Shown in pieces: positions 24,656 to 33,442 of a stretch of 64,000 nucleotides of DNA. The notes beneath the pieces are model-generated. The model did no database searches. It saw nothing but the letters and a program-made list of their open reading frames with translations, and was not told where the DNA came from. Positions within the stretch are counted from its first letter, which is position 1. Each line of letters opens with the position of its first letter. This stretch comes from Actinoallomurus liliacearum. GTDB lineage: Bacteria; Actinomycetota; Actinomycetes; Streptosporangiales; Streptosporangiaceae. Both the position numbers and the translations under genes were made by a program. The stretch covers positions 62,001 to 126,000 of the forward strand of contig NZ_BAABHJ010000001.1 of assembly GCF_039542035.1 (NCBI RefSeq), given 5' to 3'.

Positions 24656-25630
24656 CTAACGGCGCGGCCACCGGGTCAGGCGAAGGTCATGTGAGCCGTC
24701 GGGCCGGGCGGTCTCGTAGTACAGCCACCACTCATCATCCACGAGCAAAGCGTCGACGTAGCGGAGGGAGCCCGTCCCGTACGGCGACACCGCCCACGGG
24801 GCGTCGGGGGTCAGCCGCCGCCAGGTGAACAGGTCGGCGGAGACGGCGATGCCGCATCGCTCCTCGTAGTTCTCCTCATGACCGGCCGATCCGTCGTAGA
24901 AGCCGAGGTATCCCCCGGCCGCCGGCACGACGCTGTTCAGCCGCGCCTGGTAGCGATCCCAGCCGGCGCCGACCGGCAGCACCTCGCCGTGCCATTGGAA
25001 CTCGGCACCGCCGTCCAGCGAGACCGCCACGCCGGTGGGGTGGACGGTGGCGCCCACCGCGTAGATGTCGCCGGTGGCGTGAGCGGCGGCACTCAGATCG
25101 GGACGAGGCGCGGCGTAGCTGGCGAACAGGTAGGTCACCGGTCCGGCCACCAGCACGTACGGGTCCTTGACGCCCTCGGTCCCCGTGGAGGCGGCGGTCA
25201 GCACGGGGCGGGCGGCGCCGACATCGAAGCGCGACGGGTCGTCCGCGGTCAGCGCGTCGATCCGCCATCGCCGATCGGCCGGGTCGACATAGGAGATGAA
25301 CAGCTGGTACCCGCCGTCGGGCGTCACCGTCAGGCGGCAGCGTTCCATCGAGGGAGAGCCCAGCTCGTCCTTCCGTACCGACCACGCGTCGGTGAAGTGC
25401 ACACCGTCGTCCCCGACGGCCACCGCACAGCGCCAGCCGCGCTCCCGGTCGAGGCCGCGCGGACGCCGCTGCCGATAGGTCAGCCAGAACCGTTCGCCGT
25501 CGTATGTCACGCCCGCGCCGCCCACCCAGTAGCCGGGCTCCGGCCGCTCAGCATCGAGGACGACGATGCCGGCCGCAGCGTCGATGGGGCCGAGCGGGGG
25601 CGGGCCGAGGCTGGTCACGTCGCTCCTCAT
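24656..25630 (-). CDS. Beta-propeller glycosidase-like protein (GH43/GH32/GH130 type fold)
   Basis: This 324-residue protein has no signal peptide. Repeating segments of the five-bladed propeller type can be seen: GAGVTYDGERFWLTYRQR, WRCAVAVGDDGVHFTDAW, RCRLTVTPDGGYQLFISY, GVKDPYVLVAGPVTYLFAS, GVAVSLDGGAEFQWHG, GGYLGFYDGSAG and VDALLVDDEWWLYYETAR. Blades with DG-turns and (W/F)xxxY strands are shared by GH32, GH43, GH62 and GH130. The acid residues in GVKDPYV and YVDALL are the sort used in catalysis, but I cannot assign a family or substrate. It is divergent from the ROK regulator gene with 109 bases between them and so belongs to the sulfated-sugar locus. ATG 25630 is preferred to 25666 because GGAAG lies upstream of it. 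Confidence 0.8.
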   Translation of the reverse strand: MRSDVTSLGPPPLGPIDAAAGIVVLDAERPEPGYWVGGAGVTYDGERFWLTYRQRRPRGLDRERGWRCAVAVGDDGVHFTDAWSVRKDELGSPSMERCRLTVTPDGGYQLFISYVDPADRRWRIDALTADDPSRFDVGAARPVLTAASTGTEGVKDPYVLVAGPVTYLFASYAAPRPDLSAAAHATGDIYAVGATVHPTGVAVSLDGGAEFQWHGEVLPVGAGWDRYQARLNSVVPAAGGYLGFYDGSAGHEENYEERCGIAVSADLFTWRRLTPDAPWAVSPYGTGSLRYVDALLVDDEWWLYYETARPDGSHDLRLTRWPRR

Positions 25631-25702
25631 GTCGCTTCCACCAGGCCCTTCACCCGGGCATTTCACGGTCGGCCGGGGATAGCGCCGGTTTTTTCCGGAG
25701 TA

Positions 25703-25724
25703 TTGACATAAAACCTACCAGGTA
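25703..25724 (+). promoter_or_regulatory. Promoter and short palindrome ahead of the ROK operon
   Basis: TTGACA at 25703-25708 is a perfect -35 box. TACC-A-GGTA at 25716-25724 is a 9-base palindrome placed where a repressor would block transcription, 16 bases before GTG 25740. No good -10 hexamer at the expected distance was seen. Confidence 0.4.
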
Positions 25725-25739
25725 TGCAGACTTTGCCGC

Positions 25740-26975
25740 GTGAACGCCCCAACGCGACCGTCCGGGAGCCCGCTCGTCCAGCTCCGGCACGGGCACCAGG
25801 AACTGGTGCTCGGCCTGCTGCGCGCGCACGGCCCGCTCAGCCGGGGCGAGCTCGGCAAGCGCTGCGGGCTGTCCCGCACGACGCTGTACGACATCCTCGC
25901 CGGGTTGCTCGCGGACGGCGTCGTGGTCGCGCGGGAGGCCGGACCCGGCACCGGGGCGGACACGGCACCGCGCGGACGCGGCCGGCCGGCCGAGACACTG
26001 GCCCTCAACCCCGCCGCCGGCCAGGCCATCGGCATCGACTTCGCCCGGCGCGCCGTGCACGTCGCGGCCGTCAACGTGGCGCATGAGATCGTCGGCTCGG
26101 CCGGCGAGCCGCACCCGGCGGACCTGCCCTGGCCCGAGCGGGTGGCCATCGCGGCACATCTCATCGGCACGCTCACCGGTGGTCCGCTGCGGCTGAGCAC
26201 GCTCACCGCGATGGGCGTAGGCGTCGTGGGTCCGGTGGTGGGGCCGCCGGACGAGACCGCCGGCGCCCCGCCCCTGGAGACCCTGCTGCGCGAGCGCTTC
26301 GGCATGCCGGTGCTGGTGGACAACAACACCCGGCTGGCCGCGCTCGCCGAGTCGATCTGGGGCGCGGCCGCCGGCCATCAGGACGTGCTGTACCTGCGGC
26401 TCTCCCACGGCGTCGGCGGTGGCCTCGTCACCGGCGGATCGCTGCACCGCGGCGCGTACGGGCTGTCGGGCGAGTTCGGGCACATCCCGGTCCACCCGAC
26501 CGAGGGGGCTCGCTGCGAATGCGGCGGCGTCGGATGCCTGGAGACCGTGGCCTCGGTCAATGCCGTGCTCGCCGCCTACCGGGCGGCGGGCGGTCAGGCC
26601 GATGACCTGGCGGACCTGGCGGCCGCGGCCCAGGCCGGTGACACGCTCGCACTCGGTGTGCTCCGGGAGGTCGGCGCCATGATCGGCACGGTGCTGGCCG
26701 CGCTGAGCAACGCGATCGGCCCCCAGGTGATCGTGGTCGGCGGCGAGCTCACCCGGCTGGGCGCGCCGCTCATCGAGCCGATCGAGGAGGCGCTGGCCGC
26801 ACACGTCATGCGCATCTCCCGGCACCGGGTCGGCCTGCGCCGGGCGACGCTCGGCGACGCGGGCGGCGCCCTCGGCGGCATCGCCCTCGTACTTCATGAA
26901 TCCCCACTGCTATCCCGGTACCCGGCGGAGCCGGATCCGGAGGAGAGACCGATGAACCATTCGAGGCGACCATGA
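25740..26975 (+). CDS. ROK-family transcriptional regulator
   Basis: The 411-residue protein has an N-terminal winged helix (about 20-65, GPLSRGELGKRCGLSRTTLYDIL) and a ROK sugar-sensing domain. The ROK zinc site is present: His248 and Cys259, Cys261 and Cys266 in CECGGVGCLE. Also seen are the sugar-binding GEFGHI at 244-249 and VDNNTRLAA. ROK repressors respond to sugars or sugar phosphates. The gene heads an operon of transporter, sulfatase and GH43 genes, linked by four-base overlaps, and it probably represses that operon and the divergent propeller gene. Start GTG 25740 fits the homology; the A/T-rich -35 element is close upstream. Confidence 0.92.
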   Translation: MNAPTRPSGSPLVQLRHGHQELVLGLLRAHGPLSRGELGKRCGLSRTTLYDILAGLLADGVVVAREAGPGTGADTAPRGRGRPAETLALNPAAGQAIGIDFARRAVHVAAVNVAHEIVGSAGEPHPADLPWPERVAIAAHLIGTLTGGPLRLSTLTAMGVGVVGPVVGPPDETAGAPPLETLLRERFGMPVLVDNNTRLAALAESIWGAAAGHQDVLYLRLSHGVGGGLVTGGSLHRGAYGLSGEFGHIPVHPTEGARCECGGVGCLETVASVNAVLAAYRAAGGQADDLADLAAAAQAGDTLALGVLREVGAMIGTVLAALSNAIGPQVIVVGGELTRLGAPLIEPIEEALAAHVMRISRHRVGLRRATLGDAGGALGGIALVLHESPLLSRYPAEPDPEERPMNHSRRP

Positions 26976-27769
26976 CCGTGGTCGCGCCCCCGGCCGAACG
27001 GCAGGCCACCCCGCGCACCCGCCGTTCCCCCCGCACGCTCCTGCTCGGCCTGGCGGCGGTCCTGTTCGGGATGCTGGTGTGGACGCTCCTGTCCCTGGCC
27101 GGAGTGCAGTCGCTGCCGAACCCGCCACAGGTGGCCGCGAAAGCGGGGCAGTTGATCGCCGACGGCACACTGCTCCAGGACGCGCTGGCCAGCCTGCGGC
27201 GGGTCCTGCTCGGCTTCGCCCTCGGCACCCTGCTGGCCGTCCCGGTCGGCTTCCTCATGGGCTGGTACCCCACGGCGCGCGCCCTGCTGGAGCCCTACGT
27301 CCAGTTCTTCCGCACCATCCCGCCCCTGGCACTCATCCCGCTGGCGGTCGTGCTGCTGGGCATCGGCGAGGTTCCCAAGATCTTCGTCATCTTCCTGGCG
27401 GCGTTCCTGTCCAGCGTGGTGGCGACCCTGCAGGGCGTCGTCGACGTGGACCGCACGCTGATCAACGCCGCGCGGGTGCTCGGGGCATCCGACCGCACCA
27501 TCTTCCTCAAGGTCGTCATCCCGGCCTCGACGCCGTTCATCCTGGTGGGGATGCGGGTCGGGCTCGGCTCGGCCTGGGGCACGCTCGTCGCCGCGGAGCT
27601 GATCGCGGCCACGCAGGGCCTGGGCTACCGCATGCAGCAGGCCCAGCTCTACTACGACCTTCCGACGATCTTCGTGGGGCTGATCACGATCGGCGTCCTC
27701 GGGCTGGCGATGGACCGGCTCCTGCTGCTCGCCGAGCGACGCCTCACCGGCTGGCAGGAGCGCCGTTGA
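26972..27769 (+). CDS. ABC transporter permease, sulfonate/nitrate/taurine type (SsuC-like)
   Basis: This 265-residue inner-membrane permease has six hydrophobic helices and the family EAA loop (AARVLGASDRTIFLKVVIPAS). FRTIPPLALIPLAVVLLGIGE is the characteristic segment of the SsuC/TauC/NrtB group. Its ATG overlaps the ROK stop (ATGA) and its stop overlaps the next start, so four genes in this operon are coupled one after the other. The sequence alone does not tell the substrate; the neighbours (sulfatase, glycosidases, sugar-type regulator) suggest a sulfated sugar or other sulfate ester. Confidence 0.93.
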   Translation: MTVVAPPAERQATPRTRRSPRTLLLGLAAVLFGMLVWTLLSLAGVQSLPNPPQVAAKAGQLIADGTLLQDALASLRRVLLGFALGTLLAVPVGFLMGWYPTARALLEPYVQFFRTIPPLALIPLAVVLLGIGEVPKIFVIFLAAFLSSVVATLQGVVDVDRTLINAARVLGASDRTIFLKVVIPASTPFILVGMRVGLGSAWGTLVAAELIAATQGLGYRMQQAQLYYDLPTIFVGLITIGVLGLAMDRLLLLAERRLTGWQERR

Positions 27770-28536
27770 CCGCCAAGATCTCCTTCCGGGAGGTCGTCAA
27801 GACCTACCCGATGAAGGACACCACCTTCACCGCGCTCGACCGGGTCTCCCTCGACGTGGCCGACCAGGAGTTCGTCACGGTCGTGGGGCCGTCGGGTTGC
27901 GGGAAGAGCACGCTGCTGAACATGGCCGCCGGCCTCGCCGAGCCCACCGCGGGCGAGGTGCTGGTGGACGGCGTGCCGGTCACCGGGCCGGGGCCGGACC
28001 GGGGGGTCATCTTCCAGCAGTACGCGTTGTTCCCGTGGCTGACGGTGCGCGGGAACGTCGAGTTCGGACTCAAGCTGACCGGCCTGCCGGCCGAGGAGCG
28101 CAGGCGGCGTGCCGAACAGGCGATCGAGCTCGTCGGGCTGTCCGACTTCGCCGACGCGCTGCCCAAGACGCTGTCCGGTGGGATGCGGCAGCGCTGCGCG
28201 ATCGCCCGCGCGTACGCGGTCGACCCGCAGGTGCTCCTCATGGACGAGCCGTTCGGCGCCCTCGACGCGCTGACCCGCGTTCAGATGCAGGACCAACTGC
28301 TGCGCACCTGGAGCCGCATGCGGCGCACGGTCATGTTCATCACGCACGACGTCGATGAGGCCGTCTACCTCGCCGGGCGCGTGGTCGTCATGGCGTCCCG
28401 GCCGGGCCGCGTCCACACGATCGTCGATGTGGACCTCCCCTATCCGCGGACCGAGGAGATGCGGTTCTCCCCCGAGTTCGGCCGGATCCGTAACGCGGTC
28501 TGGCACTCCGTCTACCACCAGGCGCCCGCCGCCTGA
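27766..28536 (+). CDS. ABC transporter ATPase, sulfonate/nitrate/taurine type (SsuB-like)
   Basis: This 256-residue ATPase starts at TTG 27766, which overlaps the permease stop (TTGA). Walker A is GPSGCGKST (41-49), signature LSGGMRQR near residue 135, Walker B VLLMDEPFGALD near 158 and the switch His in ITHDVDEA. The FQQYALFPWLTVRGNVEFGL Q-loop region is typical of SsuB/TauB. It powers the SsuC-like permease directly upstream. Confidence 0.94.
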   Translation: MTAKISFREVVKTYPMKDTTFTALDRVSLDVADQEFVTVVGPSGCGKSTLLNMAAGLAEPTAGEVLVDGVPVTGPGPDRGVIFQQYALFPWLTVRGNVEFGLKLTGLPAEERRRRAEQAIELVGLSDFADALPKTLSGGMRQRCAIARAYAVDPQVLLMDEPFGALDALTRVQMQDQLLRTWSRMRRTVMFITHDVDEAVYLAGRVVVMASRPGRVHTIVDVDLPYPRTEEMRFSPEFGRIRNAVWHSVYHQAPAA

Positions 28537-28561
28537 CCTTCCGGGAAAGGACCTCTTCCTC

Positions 28562-29530
28562 ATGCGTGTGCTACGTCGCGCCCTCATGCCGGTCATCGTG
28601 GTGACCATGCTGGCACCGTCCGTGACCGCCTGCTCCGACAACGGGACGAAGGTCCGGTTCGGCTACATCGCCGACTACAACGGGGCAAGCCTCCTGGCGA
28701 TCGCCGCCAAGCAGGGGCTGTGGAAGAAGCAGGGGCTCACCCCGGAGGTGAAGGTCTTCACCAACGGACCGCTGCAGATCACGGCGCTCGGCGCGGGCGA
28801 CCTCGACTTCGGTTACATCGGCCCGGGGGCGATGTGGCTGCCCGCCTCGGGCAAGGCCAAGGTCGTCGCGATCAACACCCTCACCACCGCCGACCGGGTC
28901 ATCGCCCGTCCGGGCATCACCTCCATCGAGGGACTGCGCGGCAAGAAGGTCGGGGTGCCCAAGGGCACCTCGGGCGACATGGTGCTCAACCTCGCGCTGC
29001 ACAAGGCGAACATGACGGCCAAGGACATCCGCGAGGTGCCGATGGATCCGGCCACCATCGTCACCGCGTTCGCCTCGGGTCAGATCGACGGCGCGGGGAT
29101 CTGGTACCCGCTGCTCGGCACGATCAAGACCAAGGTGCCGGGCCTGGTGGAGCTCGCCGGGGAGAAGGACTTCCCGGACACCTCCTTCCCGACCGCGTTC
29201 GTGTCCGGCACCAAGACCAAGACCGCGCTGACCGACAAGGTGCTCAAGGTGCTGCAGCAGGCCAACGACTGGCGTGCGGCGCACCCGGATCAGGCGATCT
29301 CCGAGGCCGCCGGCCTGTTGAAGGTCGACCAGGCCAAGGTCAAGGCCGACGCCGCCAACGTGCAGACCATGACGACCGCCGACCTCGTCGCCAAGACCAA
29401 GGACGGCACCGTCGCCAAGTGGCTGAACGGACTGGGGAACTTCTTCGTCGGCACCGGCCAGCTCAAGTCCGCTCCCGACCCGGCCACCTACTACACCGGC
29501 GACCTCTACACCCAGGCGGCCGGGCAGTGA
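28562..29530 (+). CDS. ABC transporter substrate-binding lipoprotein (SsuA/TauA type)
   Basis: The 322-residue protein has a lipoprotein signal ending in VTAC (Cys24) and the SsuA/NMT1-type binding fold: GYIADYNGASLLAIAAKQGLW split over the first strand and helix, ITALGAGDLDFGYIGPG, GLRGKKVGVPKGTSGD and FASGQIDGAGIWYP. AAGGA lies before ATG 28562. It is the receptor for the SsuBC-like pair upstream. Family members bind sulfonates, taurine, nitrate or thiamine precursors. In this operon the ligand is more likely a sulfate ester, since a sulfatase follows and no sulfonate monooxygenase does; this is inference. Its stop overlaps the sulfatase GTG start. Confidence 0.92.
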   Translation: MRVLRRALMPVIVVTMLAPSVTACSDNGTKVRFGYIADYNGASLLAIAAKQGLWKKQGLTPEVKVFTNGPLQITALGAGDLDFGYIGPGAMWLPASGKAKVVAINTLTTADRVIARPGITSIEGLRGKKVGVPKGTSGDMVLNLALHKANMTAKDIREVPMDPATIVTAFASGQIDGAGIWYPLLGTIKTKVPGLVELAGEKDFPDTSFPTAFVSGTKTKTALTDKVLKVLQQANDWRAAHPDQAISEAAGLLKVDQAKVKADAANVQTMTTADLVAKTKDGTVAKWLNGLGNFFVGTGQLKSAPDPATYYTGDLYTQAAGQ

Positions 29531-30996
29531 ACCTCCTGTTCCTGATGACCGACCAGCATCGCGTGGACACGCTGGGCGCGTACGGCAACCCGCACGTGGC
29601 CACGCCGAACCTGGACCGGCTGGCCGCGACCGGCACCCGGTTCGACCGGTGCTACACACCGACGGCCATCTGCACGCCGGCGCGGGCCAGCCTGCTCACC
29701 GGGCAGTCGCCGTTCCGGCACCAGGTGCTGGCCAACCAGGAACGCAACGTCGGCTACCTGGAGGACCTCCGCGCGGACGCGTTCACCTTCCCGGCGGCGC
29801 TGCGGGCGAAGGGTTACCAGCTCGGCCTGATCGGCAAGTGGCACGCGGGTTCGAACCGCAACGCCGCGTCATACGGCTTCGACGGGCCCGACCTGCCTGG
29901 CTGGCACAACCCGGTCGACCACCCCGATTACCTCGCCTACCTGCGAGAACGCGACCTTCCGCCGTACCGCATCTCCGATCCGATCCGGGGAACGACGCCC
30001 AACGGCAATCCGGGCAACCTGCTGGCGGCACGGCTGCACCAGCCGGTGGAGGCGACGTTCGAGCACTACCTGGCGACCCGGGCGATCGAGCACCTGGAAC
30101 GGTACGCCGAGGACGGCAGGCCCTTCTTCCTCGCCACCCACTTCTTCGGGCCGCACCTGCCGTACCTGCTGCCCGACGAGTATTTCGACCGCTATGACCC
30201 GGACCTCGTGGAGCTGCCCCCGTCGATCGCCGAGACCTTCGAGGGCAAGCCGCCGGTACAGCGCAACTACAGCGCGCACTGGACGTTCGACACGATGCCG
30301 ATCGAGGTGACGCGCAAGCTGATCGCGGTCTACTGGGGCTATGTCACGTTGATCGACGAGCAGATCGGCCGGATACTCACCCGGCTGGACGAACTCGGCC
30401 TCACCGACCGGACCTCGGTCTTCTTCACCGCCGACCACGGGGAGTTCACCGGCGCGCACCGGCTGCACGACAAGGGGCCGGCCATGTACGAGGACATCTA
30501 CCGCATCCCCGGCATCGTACGCGTACCAGGCGAGACGCCGCAGGTCAGAGATGAATTCGTCACGCTCACCGACTGCACGGCGACGATCCTGGAGCTCGCG
30601 GGTTGTGATCCCTCCCCCGCCGTGGACAGCCGCAGCCTGCTGCCGCTGGTGCGCGGCGAGCACCCCGCCTGGCGGACCGAACTGACCGCCGAGTTCCACG
30701 GCCACCACTTCCCCTACCCGCAGCGGATGATCCGCGACGACCGCTACAAGCTCGTCGTCAATCCCGAGTCGGTCAACGAGCTGTACGACCTGGTGGCCGA
30801 TCCACACGAGCTCGTCAACCGGTACGCGCATCCGGAACTGCGCCCGGTCCGGCGGCGCCTGATGCGCAGGCTCTACGACCTCCTCCGCGAGCGCGGCGAC
30901 AACTTCTACCACTGGATGACGCCGATGTACGACATCGGCGCCTCGGACTACGACCCCACGTTGAGCGCCTTCGAAACGGAGGGTACGACCACATGA
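29527..30996 (+). CDS. Formylglycine-type sulfatase, cytosolic
   Basis: The 489-residue protein hydrolyses a sulfate ester. It starts at GTG 29527, overlapping the previous stop. The activation motif is CTPAR (Cys49-Arg53), in which Cys is converted to formylglycine by FGE; the gene for that enzyme is at 33443. Metal-site residues are visible: Asp9 in MTDQH, Lys104 and His106 in IGKWHAG, Asp303 and His304 in TADHGE. There is no signal peptide, so it acts in the cytosol, on something brought in by the transporter encoded upstream. It is closest in feel to the choline-sulfatase/arylsulfatase A-like family S1; the substrate is unknown. The stop overlaps the GH43 start. Confidence 0.94.
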   Translation: MNLLFLMTDQHRVDTLGAYGNPHVATPNLDRLAATGTRFDRCYTPTAICTPARASLLTGQSPFRHQVLANQERNVGYLEDLRADAFTFPAALRAKGYQLGLIGKWHAGSNRNAASYGFDGPDLPGWHNPVDHPDYLAYLRERDLPPYRISDPIRGTTPNGNPGNLLAARLHQPVEATFEHYLATRAIEHLERYAEDGRPFFLATHFFGPHLPYLLPDEYFDRYDPDLVELPPSIAETFEGKPPVQRNYSAHWTFDTMPIEVTRKLIAVYWGYVTLIDEQIGRILTRLDELGLTDRTSVFFTADHGEFTGAHRLHDKGPAMYEDIYRIPGIVRVPGETPQVRDEFVTLTDCTATILELAGCDPSPAVDSRSLLPLVRGEHPAWRTELTAEFHGHHFPYPQRMIRDDRYKLVVNPESVNELYDLVADPHELVNRYAHPELRPVRRRLMRRLYDLLRERGDNFYHWMTPMYDIGASDYDPTLSAFETEGTTT

Positions 30997-33380
30997 CGGG
31001 CAGACTCACCGCCGGGCTGGGCCTGGCCGCCGTTCTGGCCGGCCTGCTCACCATCGCACCGGCGCCTCCGGCCGGTGCGACCGCCCCGGCCACGCAGGCG
31101 ACGCCGGCCCCGGCGCGGAACACCTACGCCAACCCGGTGACGGCAGGCGTGGTCGACACCTTCCCCGACCCGACGATGATCCGCGGCAAGGACGGGCTCT
31201 GGTACGCATACGGCACGCAGAACCCCGTCTTCCAGAGCAAGGGCGAGGACGGTGAGCGCATGCTGCCGATCCTGCGCTCCAGTGACATGACGCACTGGCA
31301 GTACGCCGGTGAGGTCTTCACCCCGGCCACCCAGCCCGCCTGGCAGGACCACTCGCGGCTGTGGGCTCCGGACATCCGCTACGTCGACGGCCGGTACTAC
31401 CTGTACTTCGCGGTGCCCGGCCGGAACACCGTGGGCCTGGTGACGGCGCCCACCCCCACCGGACCGTGGAGCGACGCGGGAGCGGTACTCCCCTCACCGA
31501 GCGGCTGTCCCACCGGCAACATCGACGAGGCCCAGTTCACCGACACCGACGGCACCCCGTACATGTACTGGGGCAGCTACGACACCATCTGCGTGGCGAA
31601 GATGAACGCCGCGCTGACCCGCGTCGAAGGCCCGGTCACCCAGGTCGCCCGGGGGCGCCGGGTCGAGGGCGGATATGTCGTCGAGCGAGACGGCTATTAC
31701 TACCTGTTCTACTCCGACGCCGGGTGCTGCTCCGGCGCCTACAGCGGCTACCAGGTCAAGGTCGGCCGCGCCACCAGCCCGACGGGACCGTTCACCGACC
31801 CCGAAGGCGTCGACCTCATGTCCCTGACATCCAAGGGCGGCATCGTCGTGGGGGCGAACGGCAACCGGTGGATCGGACCGGGCCACAACGGGATCCAGAC
31901 CGACCTGTCCGGCCAGGACTGGCTGGTCTACCACGGGATACCGTCCGACGATCCCGACCTGAGACCGGCCGCGCAGGGCACCCTCAAGCTGACCAGACGG
32001 CCGATGCTGATCGACCGGCTGGACTGGATCGACGGCTGGCCGGTGGTCCGGGCCGGAGCCGGACCGTCCGGAGGCGAGCAGCCCGGACCGGTGATGACCT
32101 GGAGCGCCGGCGGCGCGTTCAACGACGGCTCCCTCGCGGGCTGGCACGCCGAGGGCGCCGGAACGGTCGGCTGGCGGCTCGCCGACGACCCGGACGGTCA
32201 CGGGTACGCGACCCACGGCGCCGACGGCGCGACCCCGGCCGGGCACGGGCGCGCGGCCCACGACGGCGACGCGTACCTGGTGTCGGCCGGCCGGGCACCG
32301 GCCCGGCTGCGCGCGGAGGCGGACCTGCGGGTGACCTCGGGAACCGGCGCGGCCGGGCTGACGATCGGCTACGTCAACCGCGAGAATCACGTCGTCGCGT
32401 GGCTCGACGCGAGCCGCGGCGCGTTGGTGACCGATGTGGTGATCGGCGGTAGAAGCCGTGGTGAGTCGGTGACGCCCCTGGCGGCCGGCTTCCGGTTCGA
32501 CACGTGGCACAACGTGACGGTCGAGGTGCGCGGCAGCCGGATGACCGTGCAGGTGAGCGGCGACCGGCTGCGCGACGCGTCGGCCCGGCAGAGTCGCGAT
32601 CTGCCCCGGGCCGCGGTGCGGGCCGGAGCGGTGGGCGCTGCCGCGCGCGGCGACGGCGCGGCCGCCGACAATGTGGGCGCGACGGCGTTGTACACGCCGG
32701 TGACGCAACGGGCGCCCGAGCCGGAACCCGGGGCGCTCCTCCCGGCCTACAGCGACGAGTTCGACGGGACGACCGTCCCCGGCACGACCGGCGACTCGCC
32801 GTGGCAGTGGGTGCGCGGCCCCGCCGCCGGGATCACCATGACGGATGGCACGCTGTCGTGGCCGAGTCAGGACGGGGACCTGTACCTCGGCGACAACCGC
32901 GCGTCGGTCCTGCTGCGCGACGCGCCGGCCGGCGACTACACCGTCGAGACGAAGATCCGGTTCGCGCCGGACCGGCCGGCCCAGCAGGCGGGCATCGTGC
33001 TGTACGAGAACGACGATCGCTGGTTCAAGATGGTGCATTCGGCACTCCCGCTGCAGAACGGCAACGGCGCCGTTCTCCAGGTGAGCGAGTTCGGCAAAGA
33101 GGGCGAGCAGCCCACGACCACCCCGCCGACCGCCGTGGCCAACGCTCCCATGTTCGGCGGTCCCACCGCCGACACCATGTGGCTGCGGCTCTCGTACCAC
33201 GCCGACGTGACGCACAACGAGAACGAGGTGCGCGCCGCGACCAGCAGGGACGGCGAACACTGGGTCCAGAACGGCGTATGGACGCTGCCGATCAAGGGCA
33301 GGCTCAGGATCGGCCTGGTCTCGATGAACACGTCTGGGGCCGTCGCCCGGTTCGACTACCTCCACACCTACCGCGACTGA
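30993..33380 (+). CDS. Secreted GH43-family enzyme with C-terminal beta-sandwich domains
   Basis: The 795-residue protein has a Sec signal peptide (about 1-30, ending GATA). Residues 45-355 form a five-bladed GH43 propeller with the three catalytic acids: Asp59 in FPDPTM (base), Asp127 in WAPDIR and Glu225 in RVEGGYVV (acid). GH43 enzymes of this form are arabinanases or arabinofuranosidases/xylosidases. Residues about 370-570 look like a LamG-type sandwich (FNDGSLAGWHAEG, WHNVTVEVRG) and 580-795 like DUF1349, another concanavalin-type sandwich (YSDEFDGTT, GIVLYENDDRWFKMV), both possible glycan binders. It is the last gene of the ROK operon and the only exported enzyme in it, so it should start degradation outside the cell. 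Confidence 0.92.
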   Translation: MTGRLTAGLGLAAVLAGLLTIAPAPPAGATAPATQATPAPARNTYANPVTAGVVDTFPDPTMIRGKDGLWYAYGTQNPVFQSKGEDGERMLPILRSSDMTHWQYAGEVFTPATQPAWQDHSRLWAPDIRYVDGRYYLYFAVPGRNTVGLVTAPTPTGPWSDAGAVLPSPSGCPTGNIDEAQFTDTDGTPYMYWGSYDTICVAKMNAALTRVEGPVTQVARGRRVEGGYVVERDGYYYLFYSDAGCCSGAYSGYQVKVGRATSPTGPFTDPEGVDLMSLTSKGGIVVGANGNRWIGPGHNGIQTDLSGQDWLVYHGIPSDDPDLRPAAQGTLKLTRRPMLIDRLDWIDGWPVVRAGAGPSGGEQPGPVMTWSAGGAFNDGSLAGWHAEGAGTVGWRLADDPDGHGYATHGADGATPAGHGRAAHDGDAYLVSAGRAPARLRAEADLRVTSGTGAAGLTIGYVNRENHVVAWLDASRGALVTDVVIGGRSRGESVTPLAAGFRFDTWHNVTVEVRGSRMTVQVSGDRLRDASARQSRDLPRAAVRAGAVGAAARGDGAAADNVGATALYTPVTQRAPEPEPGALLPAYSDEFDGTTVPGTTGDSPWQWVRGPAAGITMTDGTLSWPSQDGDLYLGDNRASVLLRDAPAGDYTVETKIRFAPDRPAQQAGIVLYENDDRWFKMVHSALPLQNGNGAVLQVSEFGKEGEQPTTTPPTAVANAPMFGGPTADTMWLRLSYHADVTHNENEVRAATSRDGEHWVQNGVWTLPIKGRLRIGLVSMNTSGAVARFDYLHTYRD

Positions 33381-33389
33381 CGCACCGCT

Positions 33390-33420
33390 CCGGCCGGTGG
33401 CCTCCCGCGCCACCGGCCGG
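33390..33420. terminator. Bidirectional hairpin between GH43 and FGE genes
   Basis: A perfect 11-bp GC-rich inverted repeat (33390-33400 and 33410-33420) with a 9-base loop lies between the convergent stops at 33380 and 33443. Confidence 0.75.
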
Positions 33421-33442
33421 GTTCACGAGGCGATGGCGGCTC

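Noticed and set aside
29845..29862. GGTTCGAACC-like string resembling a tRNA T-arm
   Set aside because: It lies within the sulfatase coding sequence and no acceptor, D or anticodon stem could be matched around it.
28720..30996. 758-codon frame suggesting a fused receptor-sulfatase
   Set aside because: The first 269 codons read the receptor gene in the wrong frame; the sulfatase starts at GTG 29527 at the overlap.
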